Of a stretch of 64,000 bases of DNA, positions 16,434 through 28,713 are shown piece after piece (position 1 is the first letter of the stretch; every line of letters starts with the position of its first letter). Below the pieces are notes generated by a model that saw only the letters and a list, made by a program, of their open reading frames with translations, had not been told where the DNA came from and made no database searches. This DNA comes from Streptomyces violaceusniger. GTDB lineage: Bacteria > Actinomycetota > Actinomycetes > Streptomycetales > Streptomycetaceae. The translations under genes and the position numbers were made by a program. The stretch spans positions 868,001 through 932,000 of the forward strand of contig BJHW01000002.1 in assembly GCA_005405945.1 (NCBI GenBank), given 5' to 3'.

Positions 16434-19400
16434 ATGCGTCAGCACACTCCTGCCCCGACCGTTCCCCCGGCCGCATCGCCATCGTCGGCATGGGCTGCCG
16501 GCTCCCCGGTGACACCGACTCACCCGCCGCCCTGTGGCGGCTGCTGGCCGACGGACGCGACGCCGTCGGCGAACCGCCCGCCGAGCGCGCCGCGCTCTGG
16601 GCGGCCGAGGCCGCCACGACCGCCCGGCCCGCGTCCGCGCCGCCCGTCCGCGGCGGATATCTGCGCGATGTGTCCGGTTTCGACGCCGACTTCTTCGGCG
16701 TATCCGGACGCGAGGCCGACATCCTCGACCCCCAGCACCGGCTGCTGCTGGAAGTGGCCTGGGAGGCCCTGGAACACGCCGGAATGCCACCCGACCGGCT
16801 CGGCTCCACCGCCACCGGCGTCTTCGCCGGGCTCAGCTACAACGACTACATGAACCGGCTCGACCGGCACCCCCGCGAGCTGGAGGGCTCCGCCCTGGCC
16901 AACGGGCACTGCGTCGCCACCGGCCGGATCTCCTACCTCCTCGGCCTCCACGGCCCGTCGGTGGCGCTGGACACCGCGTGCTCGTCCTCCCTGGTCGCCG
17001 TCCACCTGGCCGTCCAGGCGCTGCGCGCGGGGGAGTGCGATCTGGCCCTGGCCGGCGGGGTCACCCTGATGTTCGAGCCGCGGATCACCCGCTCGTTCGA
17101 CCGGATGGGCATGCTCTCGCACACCGGCCACTGCCACGCCTTCGACGCCGCCGCCGACGGCTTCGTCCGCGGCGAGGGCTGCGGCATCGTCGTTCTCAAA
17201 CGCCTCACCGACGCCCTGCGCGACGGGGACCGGATCCTGGCCGTGCTGCGCGGCTCGGCCGTCAACCAGGACGGCCACTCCGACGGGCTCGCCGCGCCCT
17301 CGGCCGCCGCCCAGCGCGCCCTGTACGAGGAGGCGCTCGGCCGCGCCGGGGTGGACCCCGCGGACGTCGGCATGGTCGAGGCCCACGGCACCGGCACCCC
17401 CGTCGGCGACCCGGTCGAATTCGCCAGCCTCGCCCAGGTCTACGGCACCGGCCGCGACCGCTGCGCCCTGGCCTCGGTCAAGACCAACCTGGGCCATCTG
17501 GAGCCCGCCGCCGGTGTCACCGGGCTGATCAAGGCCGTGCTGTGCCTGGGGCGTGGACACATTCCGCCCAATCTGCACTTCACCCGGTGGAATCCCGCCA
17601 TCGCCGCCGAGGGAACCCGCTTCTTCATCCCCCGCGAGCTCACCCGCTGGCCGGTGCGGACCGGCCCCGGCTGGCCGCCGTGTCCTCCTTCGGCTTCTCC
17701 GGGACCAACGCCCATGTGGTGCTGGAACAACCGCCCGCACCCGCGCCCCGCCCCGCACCGCCACCGCCCCCGCCCGCCACCCGCGCCGTTCCGCAGGTGT
17801 TCCTCGTCCCCGCCGGCTCCCCGGCCGCGCTGCCCGGCGCCGCCCGCCGGATGGCGGACTGGCTGGAGGGCGACGGCGCGGACACCCCGCTGCGCGACAT
17901 CGCCCACACCCTGGCGCTGCGCCGGGGCGCCGGACGCGGGCGGCTCGGCGTCACCACCGCATCCCGCACCGAACTCGTAGGCGCTCTACGGGCGTTCGCC
18001 GACGGGCAGGCCCATCCCGCGGTGGTGAGCGGGGCCGTGGGCGCCGCGGTCTCCCGCCGGCCGGTCTGGGTGTTCTCCGGACAGGGCTCCCAGTGGCCCG
18101 GCATGGGACGGCGGCTGCTGGAGACCGAACCGGTCTTCGCCGACGCGCTCGCCGAGGCCGACGCACTCATCGCCGCCGAGTCCGGATTCTCCGTGCTCGA
18201 CATCGTCCGCCGCGGTGCGCCGGTGACCGGCTGCGGCCGGGTGCAGCCCGTGCTGTTCGCCCTCCAGACCGCGCTCGCCGCCACCTGGCGCGCCCACGGC
18301 GTGGAGCCCGCCGGGGTCATCGGCCACTCCATGGGCGAGGTCGCCGCCGCCGTGGTGGCCGGGGCGCTCTCCCTCGCCGACGGGGCCAAGGTGATCTGCC
18401 GCCGCTCCGCGCTGCTCACCCGCGTCGCCGGAAACGGCGCCATGGCCACGGTCGGCCTCGGCGCGGACGAGGTGCAGGCCGAACTCGACAGCGGTGGCGC
18501 CGCCGAAGCCGTCACCGTGGCCGTCATGGCCGCACCCGGCTCCACCGTGGTGGCCGGGGACACCGCACACGTCGAACGGCTCGTCGCCGGCTGGCAGGCC
18601 CGCTCCGTCCCCGCCGCGCCGATCGCCGTGGACGTCGCCTCGCACTCACCCCAGGTGGACCCGCTCCTGGCCGATCTGCGCACCGCCCTGGCCGACCTCG
18701 AACCCCGGCGCCCGGACGTGCCCTTCTACACCACCGCCCTCGACGATCCGCACACCCCGCCCGCCTTCGACGCCGACTACTGGTGCGCCAATCTGCGCCA
18801 CCCGGTCCGGTTCTCCGCGGCCGTCGCCGCCGCCGCGGCCGACCGCCACCTGGTGTACGTCGAGATCTCCCCCACCCGGTCATCACCCACCCCGTCCTGG
18901 CCGGTCTGGCCGGTCTGGTGGAGGACCCCGTCGTCCTGCCCACACTCCGCCGCGAGGCCGACGAGCCGACCACCTTCCGGACCCAGCTGGCCGCGCTGCA
19001 CTGCGCGGGCGTGCCCGTCGACTGGTCCGTGCTGTACGCGGACGCAGCCCTCGCCGACGTACCGCCCATCACCTTCGACCGCACCCGTCACTGGGCCGAC
19101 GCCCCGCTCCCCGCACCCACCGACGCCACCTCGGCCGCCGGACTGCCCGGCGCGCACCTCGAACTGCCCGGCGAACCCGTCCGCCACTCCTGGCGCGCCC
19201 GCACCGGCACCGCGGCCCTGCCCTGGCTCGGCGACCACCGGGTGCACGGCGCCCCCGTCCTGCCCGGCGCGGCCTCCTACGCCCTCGCGCTCACCGCCGC
19301 CTGCGAGGTGTTCGGCGCCGGGCCGGAGGAGGTCGAGGTCACCGATCTGCGCCTCCGCGAACTGCTGCGGCTCGCCGACCACACCGACCTGTCCACCACG

Positions 19401-22400
19401 GTGACCCTCGCCGCCACCGACCGCGCCGAATGCGAGATCTTCGGACGCGACGAGGACGGCGCCTGGGTGCGGCAGGCCACTGCGGTGCTCCGCGCACTCG
19501 CCGTACCACCCCGCTCCCGCGCCGCCTCCGTCCGTACCCTCGCCCTGCGCCACCCCGCGCCCATCGAGGCCGAAGCGCTCTACGACAATCTGCGGGCCCG
19601 GGGCGTGGCACACGGCCCGGCGTTCCAGGGCCTCACCGAGGTGTCCGCCTCCCGTCACGGCAACAGCTTCTGGGCCCGGGTGCGGATCCCCGAGGCCGCC
19701 CGCGAGCCCGGACACGGGCTGCGTGTCCACCCCGTCCTGGTCGACCTGTGCGCGCAACTCCTCATCGCCGGACTGCTCGACGAGGGCGACCGGCGGCTGC
19801 TGCTGCCCGCGCGGATGCGATGCGTGCGCGTCCTCGGCGATCCCGAGACCGCCGTGTACTGCCACGCCCGCCTGGCCGAGACCACTCCCGGAGCCACCGT
19901 CGGCCACGTCCGCCTGCTCGACGCCGACGGCCGGCCGGTGCTGGCCGTCGACGGGCTGCGGATCGTCCACCGGGCCGTGGAGTGCGCGGCCGAGGTCGAC
20001 CAGTGGTTCCTCGAGGTCGGCTGGCGGCGCGCCGCCCGGCCCCGGCCGCCCGGCCCCGGGGCGGTGGCTGGTCGTCGGGGAGGCGGACGGCACCGCCCGC
20101 CCGGTGGCCGCCGCCCTGCGCGCCGCCGGAGCCACCGCCCGGGTGTGGGAGGTGCCGCTGGCCGACCAGGGGCTCGACGCGTTCCGCGACGCCCTCACCA
20201 ACCGGCTCACCCGCCCCGGGGAACGGCCGCGCGCCGTGGTGTTCGTCTGCGGCCCGCACCCCGCGCAGGGCGGCCCGCACCCCGCGCAGGGCGGCCCGCA
20301 CCCCGCGCAGGGCGGCGGTGCGGAGGACGGGCTGCGCCGCACCCGGCGGCTGCTCGCCGCCGCCCAGGCACTCACCGCACGCTTCCCCGAACCGCCCCGC
20401 CTCTACGCCGCCACCTCAGGCGCCCGCACCGTGACCCCCGGCGACCTGGCCGACCCCGGACAGAGCGCGCTCCGCGGACTCCTGCGGGTGCTCGCCCTGG
20501 AACACCCCGAGCTGCGGGCCACCTCGGTGGACACCGACCCGGCCGCCCCGGACCGGCTCGCGGACACCCTCGCCGCCGAACTCCTCGCCGACGGCCCCGA
20601 GGACGAGATCGCGCTGCGCGACGGAGCCCGCTACACCGCAGAACTGGACCACGCCCCCCTCACCGACACCGAGCGCACCACCGCCGCCGCCCGCACCGTG
20701 CGCTGCGGCACCGACGGCTTCCGGCTGCGCGTCGGCCGCCTCGGCGACCTCGGCAGCCTGGAGCTCACCACCACCCCCGCCGCCCGCCAGGACCCGGTGA
20801 GGTGGAACTGCGGGTGCTCGCCGCGGGCCTGAACTTCCGTGACGTCCTCACCGCCATGGGCCTGCTCCCCGGCGACGAGGACATCCGCTACCGGCTCGGC
20901 TTCGAATGCGCGGGCGAGGTGAGCGCGGTGGGGCCCGGCGTCGACCGCCTCCGCACCGGTGACCGGGTGGTGGCCGCCGATGTGCACGGGGGTGCCTTCG
21001 GCTCCTTCACCGTCGTCCCCGCCGACCGCACCGCGCCCCTCCCCGCGGGCCTCGACCCGCACACCGCCGCCGGGCTGCCGATCGCGTTCCTCACCGCCTG
21101 GTACGCGCTGCGCCACGTCGGCCGGGTGAGCGCGGGGGAGCGGGTGCTGATCCACTCGGCCACCGGCGGCACCGGACTCGCCGCCATCGCGGTGGCCCGG
21201 CTGCTGGGCGCCGAGGTGCTGGCCACGGCGGGCAGCGAGGAGAAGCGGCGCTTCCTGCAGGGGATGGGCATCGCCCGGGTGATGGACTCCCGGTCGCTGG
21301 ACTTCCGCGACGAGGTCATGGAGGCCACCGGAGGCGAGGGCGTCGACGTGGTGCTCAACTCCCTGTCCGGGGCCGCCATCCGGGCCGGTCTGGAATGTCT
21401 GCGCCCCTTCGGCCGCTTCGTCGAGCTCGGCGTCCGCGACATCCTCTCCGACGCCCCGCTCGGACTCTCCCCGCTGCGCCACAACATCACCTTCTCCACC
21501 GTGGACCTCAGGGAGATCCAGCTGGACCGCCCGCGCGAGTACGCGGCGATGCTGCGCGAGGTGCTCACCGCGATCGGCGAGGGCCGTCTCAAGCCACTGC
21601 GCTGTACCACCTATCCGCTGGCCGAGGTCACCGACGCGTTCCGGCACATGGCCGGCGCCCGCCACATCGGCAAGCTCGTGCTGACCATCCCGCAGGAGGG
21701 CCGGGTCGACGCGGTGCTGCCCGACGGACCGCTCACGGTGCGCGACGGCGGGACGTACATCGTCACCGGCGGCCTGCGCGGCCTCGGGCTGGCCACCGCG
21801 TGCTGGCTGGCCCGCCAGGGCGCGGGCCACCTGGTACTCAACGGACGGACCGCTCCGGTCGGCGCCGCCGCGCGGACGCTCGCCGAACTCTCCGCCGCGG
21901 GCACCAAGATCACCGTCGTCACCGGCGACATCGCCCGCCCGGACACGGCCGAGCGGCTGGTGGCCGCCGCCACCGCCGACGAGGGGGCGTCCCCGCACGG
22001 CGTCGTCCACTCCGCGATGGTGCTCGACGACGCGGCCGTGGCCAACATCCGCGAGGACCAGCTGCGCCGCGTATGGGCGCCGAAGGCCACCGGGGCGTGG
22101 CGGCTGCACCAGGCCACCGAGGGACACCGGCTGGACTGGTTCGCGGTGTACTCCTCGATGGCCTCCCTGCTCGGCAACGCCGGACAGGGCGCCTACGCGG
22201 CCGCCAACGCCTGGCTGGACGGCTTCGCCGCCTGGCGCTCGGCGCGCGGCCTGCCCACCCTCGCGGTCAACTGGGGCCCGTGGGGCGAGACCGGAGTGGC
22301 CACCGGCTTCGCCGACCGCGGCTACCGGACGATCCCCACGGACGACGGGCTCCGCGCGCTCGGCGCCCTGCTGGCCCACCGGCGGGTGCAGACCGGGGTG

Positions 22401-22835
22401 ATCCCCGGCGAACCGGCCACCTGGATCCCCGCCACCGGCCGCCGATCCTCCCTGTTCGCCCCGCTGCTCCCCGGCGACGACACCCCGGCGGCCACCCGGG
22501 AGAGCACCGACGACATCCGTGCCCGGCTGGCCGCGCTCCCCGCCGGTCCGGCCCGCCGCACCGCGCTGGAGTCCTATCTGAGCGACCACATCCGAGCCGT
22601 GCTGCGGCTCAGCGGCACCACCCTCGATCCGCAGACCCCGCTCAAGTCACTGGGCTTCGACTCGCTGCTCGCCATGGAGCTGCGGGTGCGGCTGGAGACG
22701 GGGCTGGGCATCAAGCTCGCGGGCAACTTCGTCTGGCGGCATCCGACCGTGGCGGCCCTGGCCGCCGGGCTCGCCCAGCAGCTGGAGTCCGACCCGGCCG
22801 ACCGGCCGGAGGAACGGCTGGGCGCCCCGGGCTGA
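16434..22835 (+). CDS. Single-module fully reducing type I PKS, KS-AT-DH-ER-KR-ACP (several apparent frameshifts)
   Basis: About 2135 residues when repaired. KS (16470-17720): DTACSSS, EAHGTGT and NLGHLEPAAG all intact. AT (18060-18960): GHSMGE and VASHS, closer to methylmalonyl-type YASH than malonyl-type HAFH. DH (19130-19980): HRVHGAPVLP, matching HxxxGxxxxP, and VLVDLCAQ. A structural KR half follows, then ER (20800-21690): LNFRDVL and HSATGGTGLAA. KR (21745-22300): TGGLRGLGLA, LDD and YSSMASLLGNAGQGAY. ACP (22540-22780): LGFDSLLAME. No thioesterase. Frame breaks lie at 16464-16468, 17665-17668, 18869-18873, 20054-20061 (double deletion or one insertion) and near 20773-20797. A GGAG site precedes the ATG. 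It is likely an iterative or single-use synthase making a reduced, possibly methyl-branched chain; its partner may be the preceding KS. Confidence 0.9.
20248..20310 (+). repeat. In-frame 21-base tandem repeat (x3) in the PKS linker
   Basis: Three near-exact copies of a 21-base unit encoding (C/G)GPHPAQ within the structural KR half before the ER domain. It is a minisatellite inside coding DNA and may vary in copy number between strains. Confidence 0.9.
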
Positions 22836-22852
22836 CGGGACCGCGCGGATGC

Positions 22853-23559
22853 TTACGGCGCCACCGGCGGGCGGCTACGGGCGGGCGCGCCCGGGCGCTC
22901 CGGGGGATCCGGGGCCGGGCGGGCCCAGGCGCTCACGCCCAGCTTGCCGGTGGTGCCCAGGTCGACATGGTCGGGCACGGTCTGCGCGTCCCGGTCCCCG
23001 CCGTTCGGCGCGATCCGCAGATAGCGCCCGTCGGCGGCGGGACGCGTCACGTCCGTCACCAGATTCCGCCACGCCAGCCGCGCCACCGCCCGCTCACCGG
23101 GCTTCAGCCGCACCGGCCCGGTGGCCGTCTCGAAGCCGTCGAGGGTGGCGATGGCCGAGGCCCCGTGGCTGACCGTGACCTCCAGCGGCTCCAGGTCCTC
23201 GTCCAGCACCTGGACGGACGGATGGCCGCTCACCGTGTAGGCGCGCGTGCCGCAGTTCACCAGCTCGATCTGCTGCACCCGCAGCCCCATCGCCGCGTTG
23301 GCCTCCGCGGCCCGCAGCAGCACCCCCGACTCGGGGCAGGCCGCGGGAGCGGTGGGGCGGTGGTGTCCGGGGAGGTGGTGGGGCCCGCCGGGCGGGACGT
23401 GGCCTCGTCGGGCACCGCGGCCACTCCCGACGGGGACTGCGTACCGCACGCGGTGAGCAGACCGGCCGCCGCGAGCGAGCCGAGCAGCCGTCTTCGGCGG
23501 TGCCGGGAGGCGCTCCCGAAGAGGGGCGCCCGGGGTGTGGTGATCGTGTCCGTGTCCAT
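22853..23559 (-). CDS. DUF4232-type secreted lipoprotein (apparent frameshift)
   Basis: A 235-residue protein. The signal peptide has twin arginines and the lipobox LLTAC (RRRRLLGSLAAAGLLTACG). A Ser/Thr/Pro-rich linker follows, then a DUF4232 domain beginning ACPESGVLLRAAEANAAMGL with ELVNCGTRAYTVSGHPSVQV. The frame breaks at four G at 23354-23357, and a fifth restores TTAPTAPAACPE and 236 codons. ATG 23559 is preferred to ATG 23568 because of ribosome-site spacing. Function is unknown; the family is abundant in streptomycetes as exported beta-sandwich proteins. It is convergent with the PKS, 17 bases from its stop, and probably outside the cluster. Confidence 0.8.
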
Positions 23560-23617
23560 GCGGCTCATCCTGCCCCAATACCGGGCGGGATGAGCCGCGT
23601 TGGACCGAACGCCCCGG

Positions 23618-25013
23618 TTACAGCGTCACGACGTCCGCCGTGGCCACCGGCTTCCCGCTGACGAACGACTGGTTGGCCGCGAGCCCGGTGACCAGCGCGA
23701 GCGCTCCGTCCTCCTCGGTGGCCCGTCGGCGGGAGGCGTCCGAGGCGTCCACGGCCACTGCTTCGGTGGCCGCCGGATCCGCCGGGCCGTCCGCCGGATT
23801 CCCCGCGCCGTCCGCCGGATCCACCGGGCCGTAGAGCACATCGAGCATCCGCTCGTCCCCGCCGCCGTGCCCCGCGTGGTCGAACGCCGGCAGCTCCACT
23901 TCCCGCGGCGGCTCCCACAGCGGCCGCAGCACCAGCCGCGGACCGCCCGCGTTGGCCAGGGCCTGGTCGCCGTGGATGGTGCCGCGGCCGGAGGCGGTGC
24001 CCAGCAGCGGCGGCTGCCACGCGCTCTCCTCGACCTCCAGCTCCAGCCGCCCCGGGTGCCGTTGAACATCACCCGGTAGCCCTCCCAGGGGGAGTAGGCG
24101 GTCAGGTGGTACGTCATGGTGGCGCCGGTGTCATAGCGGACCAGCAGCGCCATGTCGTCCTCGATGGTGATGTCGTCACCGAACACATTGCGGTCGCGGT
24201 GGTAGCCGTCCTCGCCCTCGGCGTCCAGGTACAGCGAGCGCATCGCGTCGTTCTCCGCGAGCTCCAGCGCGAACGGGTCGTCCCGCGCGGCGGCGGCCCC
24301 GTGCGCCCGCTCGTACTCGCGCCGGTAGCCGCTGCGCTCGCCCGCCGCACGGCCGTAGAAGCCGAGCCGGCCGTAGCCGAACACCTCCTCCGGCCTCGCC
24401 CCAGCCACCAGTTGACCAGGTCGAAGTGGTGGCTGGACTTGTGCACCATCAGCCCGCCGCTGTGCTTCTTCTCGCGGTGCCAGCGTCGGAAGTAGTCGGC
24501 GCCGTGCCGGGTGTCCAGCAGCCACTCGAAGTGCACCGACAGCACCTCGCCGATGGCGCCGCCGGACAGCTGCCGGTGGACCTCCTCGTGCACCGGGTTG
24601 AAGCGGTAGTTGAAGGCGACCGCCAGATGGTTGCCGGTCTCCCGGACCGTCTCCAGGATGCGGCGGCACTTGGCCGCGTCGGTGGTCATCGGCTTCTCGG
24701 TGACCACCCGGCACCCGGCCCGCAGCGCGGGCACGATGTACGCGTCGTGCAGCGCGTCCACGCAGGTCACCACCACCTCCTGGATATCGTCCGCGCGCAG
24801 CCGCCGCTCGAACTCCGCCGGGCTCCAGGCGGCCGCCTCCGGCTCGCCCGCCTCCTTCAGCAGCCGCTGGTGGTGGGCGATGCGCACGGGGTTCGGATCG
24901 CACAGCGCGGCGACCCTCAGCCGTGGGCGGCGGGCCAGTGCCTCGGTGAACATCTGGGCCCGGGAGCCGGTGCCCACCACCACGGCCCGGGACGGGGTGC
25001 TGCCGACGGTCAT
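23618..25013 (-). CDS. Gfo/Idh/MocA-family oxidoreductase (two apparent frameshifts)
   Basis: NAD(P)-dependent sugar or cyclitol dehydrogenase-like protein, 465 residues when repaired. The Rossmann opening AVVVGTGSRAQMFTEAL is followed by the family-defining EKP in CRVVTEKPMTTDAAKC and by the catalytic-type HKSSHHFDLVNWWLG. The frame breaks at four C at 24399-24402 and at 24050-24053, and one added base at each gives 466 codons. It stands alone on the minus strand with a gap of about 245 bases upstream. The substrate cannot be inferred from context. In Streptomyces such genes are frequently catabolic and controlled by GntR or LacI regulators, none of which is adjacent. Confidence 0.85.
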
Positions 25014-25258
25014 GCGTCCTCCAGCGGAAGCAAACGATTCAATCCGAAGTCGATCAACGCCTGCGCAGGATAGGACGATCGGCGGCCCGCCACCACGGGG
25101 AGTGCCGGCGGCGTCGGGGGCGGCCGCGCGCGGGGGTGCACCCGCGGCCCCTGTGCGAGGATGAAATGTAAGGATATGAGTGACCTCCAGGGCCCGGCGC
25201 GGCGGACGTGTCCGGCCGCCGTCGGCGCCCCTCACTGGTCCCGGGAGGGCGACGGGCC

Positions 25259-25633
25259 ATGACAGATATCCACGAGTCGCTGCGCGAGGTGATGGAGTGC
25301 GAGGGCGCGCTCGCGGCCTCGCTCGTCGACTATCTGAGCCGGATCACCCTGGGCGCCGTCCAGACCGCGCAGGGACCGAACCTGGAGAAGGTTGCCTACG
25401 GGGACACCGACGTGCTGCGGGCCAAGATGTCCACTCTGGAGTTGCTCGGCTACAGTCCGGAGCGCCTCGAGGACATCGTCATCACGCTGGACACCGAGTA
25501 CCACGTGATCCGGCCGCTCAGCCAGCGCGCCAGCCAGGGTGTCTTCCTCTATCTGGTGGCCGACCGGGCGCGGACGGATCTGGCCGCCGTCAGGGAGATG
25601 ATGCGCGAGGTGGCACTCCGGGTCGATGTGTGA
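25259..25633 (+). CDS. Roadblock/LC7-like small protein
   Basis: A 124-residue protein reading MTDIHESLREVMECEGALAA at the start and VITLDTEYHVIRPL in the middle. This matches small actinobacterial proteins of the roadblock/LC7 fold, often linked to GTPase or phosphatase signalling systems (conservons). A GGGAGGG site lies nine bases before the ATG. It precedes, by about 180 bases, a SpoIIE-type sensor phosphatase on the same strand, so a joint signalling role is possible. No GTPase gene is nearby. There is no membrane segment. Confidence 0.75.
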   Translation: MTDIHESLREVMECEGALAASLVDYLSRITLGAVQTAQGPNLEKVAYGDTDVLRAKMSTLELLGYSPERLEDIVITLDTEYHVIRPLSQRASQGVFLYLVADRARTDLAAVREMMREVALRVDV

Positions 25634-25667
25634 CGGTGACCGTGTTCCCTCGACACGGTGACCGTGT
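25633..25667. terminator. Palindrome pair after the roadblock-like gene
   Basis: The perfect 15-base palindrome ACACGGTGACCGTGT (25653-25667), preceded by a second copy of ACGGTGACCGTGT (25633-25645). It could act as a terminator for the roadblock gene or as a double operator for the following sensor phosphatase. Confidence 0.5.
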
Positions 25668-25816
25668 CCCCTCGCCCGACGGGCCCGGTGATGCCCGCCG
25701 ACAGGCATACGGTGAGCGTTGCGTGGGCGAGACGTCACATAGCGTGCCGGGGTGTTTCACGCTTCGGGACGGTCGACCGTCGTGCGCCACGGGGCTTCCC
25801 GACCGGAGGGGAATAA

Positions 25817-28596
25817 ATGGTAGGAAGGGTGCGTGGTCGGAGTTTTCAGTCGATCAAGGCTTGCCCCGCACACCCCTCCCGGACGCGTCTTCGCTCGCTC
25901 CCGCGCTTGCGCGGCTTGAGCGTGCGCAGCATCGCCGGGCAGGTTTTCGCTGTCCAGGTGCTGGTCGTGTGCCTGCTCATCGTGGCGGCCACGACGGCGC
26001 TCATCCTCCAGGCCCGTGTCGACAGCGAGCAGGAGGCCATCAACCGCGCCACCGCCGTCGCCCAGACCTTCGCCACCTCCCCGGGCACCGCGTCCGCGAT
26101 GCGCACCGACCATCCGACCACCCTGCTCCAGCCGCGGGCCGAGGAGACCCGTCGGCGGGCGCGTCTGGACTTCGTGGTCGTGGCGAACACCCATGGCATC
26201 CGCTACACCCACCCCAAGCCGCAGTACATCGGCAAGACGCTCGTCGCCGACTGGCGGCCCGTGGTGAAGGGCAAGATCGTCACCGAGTCCGTGCAGGGGC
26301 CCTCGGCCGGGAAGTCCAGGCCACCGTCCCGATCCCGAAGGGCGACGGCACCGTGGCCGGTGTGGTGTGCGCCGGGATGACCGCCGCCGATGTGAGCGGC
26401 CGGGTCGAGCGCCAGCTGCCGCTGGTCTTCGGCTCCGCCGCCGGTGCGCTCGCGCTCGCCACCGGCGGGACCGCGCTGGTCGGCGGGCGGCTGCGGCGGC
26501 AGACGCGAGGGCTCGGCCCCGCCCAGATGACCCGCATGTACGAGCACCACGACGCCGTTCTGCACTCCGTGAAGGAAGGCGTGCTCATCGTCGACGGCCA
26601 CGGCCGCCTGGTCCTCGCCAACGACGAGGCCGGCCGGCTGCTCGACCTGCCCCCGGACGCCGAGGGCCGCCCCGTCACCGAGCTCGGCATCGAGCCGCGC
26701 ACCGCCGAACTGCTCGCCTCGGGCCGGGTCGCCACCGACGAGGTGCATCTGGCCGGGGAGCGGCTGCTGGCCGTCAACCAGCGCCCCACCCGATGGGACG
26801 GCGGGATGTCCGGAAGCGTCGCCACGCTCCGCGACTCGACCGAACTGCGCGCGCTGTCCGGCAAGGCCGAAGTGGCGGAGCGGCGGCTGAGGCTGCTCTA
26901 CGAGGCCGGCGCGAAGGTCGGTACCACCCTCGATGTGGTACGGACCGCCGAGGAGCTGACCCGCTTCGCCGTCCCGTGGTTCGCCGACTTCGCCACCGTC
27001 GACCTCGTGGACCCCGTGCTGCGTGGCGACGAGCCCGTGGGCAGCGCCATGCGCCGCACCGCCACCTGTGGCATCCGGGCCGACCATCCGCTGTGGCGGG
27101 TCGGCAAGATGATCACCTACAGCGGCACCGTGCCCCAGGCACTGGGCTTCGGCGCCGGTCGGCCGGTGCTCGAGGCGGATCTGCGGACCTACGAGGGATG
27201 GCAGGAGCAGGATCACGAACAGGCGAACAAGATCGTCAAGTATGGCATCCACTCGATGATCACCATCCCGCTGCGGGCGCGGGACGTCACCCTGGGCATC
27301 GCCACCTTCTGGCGCTCGGAGAAGTCCGAGCCGTTCGACGAGGACGACGTGGCGCTCACCGAGGAGCTGGTCGCCCGCGCCGCGGTCGCCATCGACAACG
27401 CCCGCCGCTACACCCGCGAACACGCGATGGCGGCCACCTTGCAACGCAGCCTGCTGCCCCAGGGCCTGCCCGAACAGGACGCCATGGAGGTGGCCCACCG
27501 CTATCAGCCCGCCCGGGCCGGGGTCGGTGGCGACTGGTTCGACGTCATCCCGCTGCCCGGCGCCCGGGTCGCCCTCGTCGTCGGCGATGTCGTCGGCCAC
27601 GGGCTGCACGCCGCCGCCACCATGGGCCGGCTGCGCACCGCCGTGCACAACTTCTCCGCGCTCGACCTGCCGCCCGATGAACTCCTGGCCCATCTCGACG
27701 AGCTGGTCAGCCGGTTCGACCAGGACCAGGCCGCCGCGGGCACCGACGCCCCGGGGATCAGCGGCGCCAGCTGTCTGTACGCCGTCTACGACCCGGTCTC
27801 CGGCCGCTGCACGATGGCGGGCGCGGGCCACCCGGGCCCGGCGGTGGTCCTCCCCGACTCCACCGTGACCTTCCCCGACGTCCCCCTCGGCCCGCCGCTG
27901 GGCCTGGGTGGCGAGCCCATCGAGACCGTCGAGCTGGAGCTGCCCGAGGGCAGCCGGCTGGCCCTCTTCACCGACGGGCTGATCCAGGACCGCGGCCGGG
28001 ACTTCGACGAGGGGCTGGGCGTCCTGCGCACCACCCTCGCCGGGCTGCCCGGGCGCACCCCGGAGGAGACCTGCCAGGCCGTCTTCGACACCATGGTGTC
28101 CTCCCGCCCCGGCGACGACATCGCCCTCCTCGTGGCCCGCACCCATCTGCTGGACCCCGGGCACATCGCCGAGTGGGAGCTGCCCTCCGACCCCGCCGCG
28201 GTGGCCCGCATCCGCAACGAGGCCGCCGAGCAACTGAGCGCATGGGGGCTGGAGGAGCTCGGCTTCACCACCGAACTCATCCTCAGCGAGCTGATGACCA
28301 ACGCCATCCGCTACGGAAGCAGCCCCAGCCGCGTCCGGTTGCTGCGCGCCCGCACCCTCATCTGCGAGGTGGCGGACGGCTCCAGCACCTCCCCGCATCT
28401 GCGCCGCGCCGCCACCACCGACGAGGGCGGCCGAGGACTCTTCCTCGTGGCCCAGTACGCCCAGCGCTGGGGGACCCGCTACACCCCCAACGGTAAGATC
28501 ATCTGGGCCGAGCAGCCCCTGACCGACCCGGTGTCACCGCTGGGCGACCGCACGGGCGACGACCTCCTCGACCAGTGGGCCGACCTCCCCGGCTGA
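25817..28596 (+). CDS. Membrane sensor SpoIIE-type serine phosphatase with PAS, GAF and anti-sigma-like ATPase domains (apparent frameshift)
   Basis: 926 residues when repaired. Order: basic N-terminus, membrane helix (about 43-65), an extracellular cache-like sensor (about 70-195, with DFVVVANTHGIRYTHP), a second helix (about 205-225), PAS (LHSVKEGVLIVDGHGRLVLAN), GAF (TTLDVVRTAEELTRF...), a PP2C/SpoIIE phosphatase (GVGGDWFDVIPL, VVGDVVGHGLHAA, GAGHPGPAVV, GDDIALLV) and a C-terminal HATPase (LSELMTNAIRYG, GGRGLFLVAQYA). The frame breaks at four G at 26296-26299; a fifth restores GALGREVQATVP and 927 codons. A GGAGGGG site precedes ATG 25817. Such proteins control partner-switching of sigma factors; no anti-sigma antagonist gene is adjacent. 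Confidence 0.88.
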
Positions 28597-28713
28597 CCCC
28601 GGCTGACCCCGATTGGCGTCGAAGCCCCGTCAGAGGACACCCTCATGGCGTAAAGCGCCGCTCACCACGGGCCGTTGGGTCCGGCGGCGCGATGGGCTAT
28701 GGAGGAATGCGGC

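Noticed and set aside
26203..28398. 731-codon minus-strand frame opposite the SpoIIE sensor gene
   Set aside because: Repetitive Gly/Val/Gln/His antisense composition, with the opposite strand carrying conserved phosphatase and ATPase motifs.
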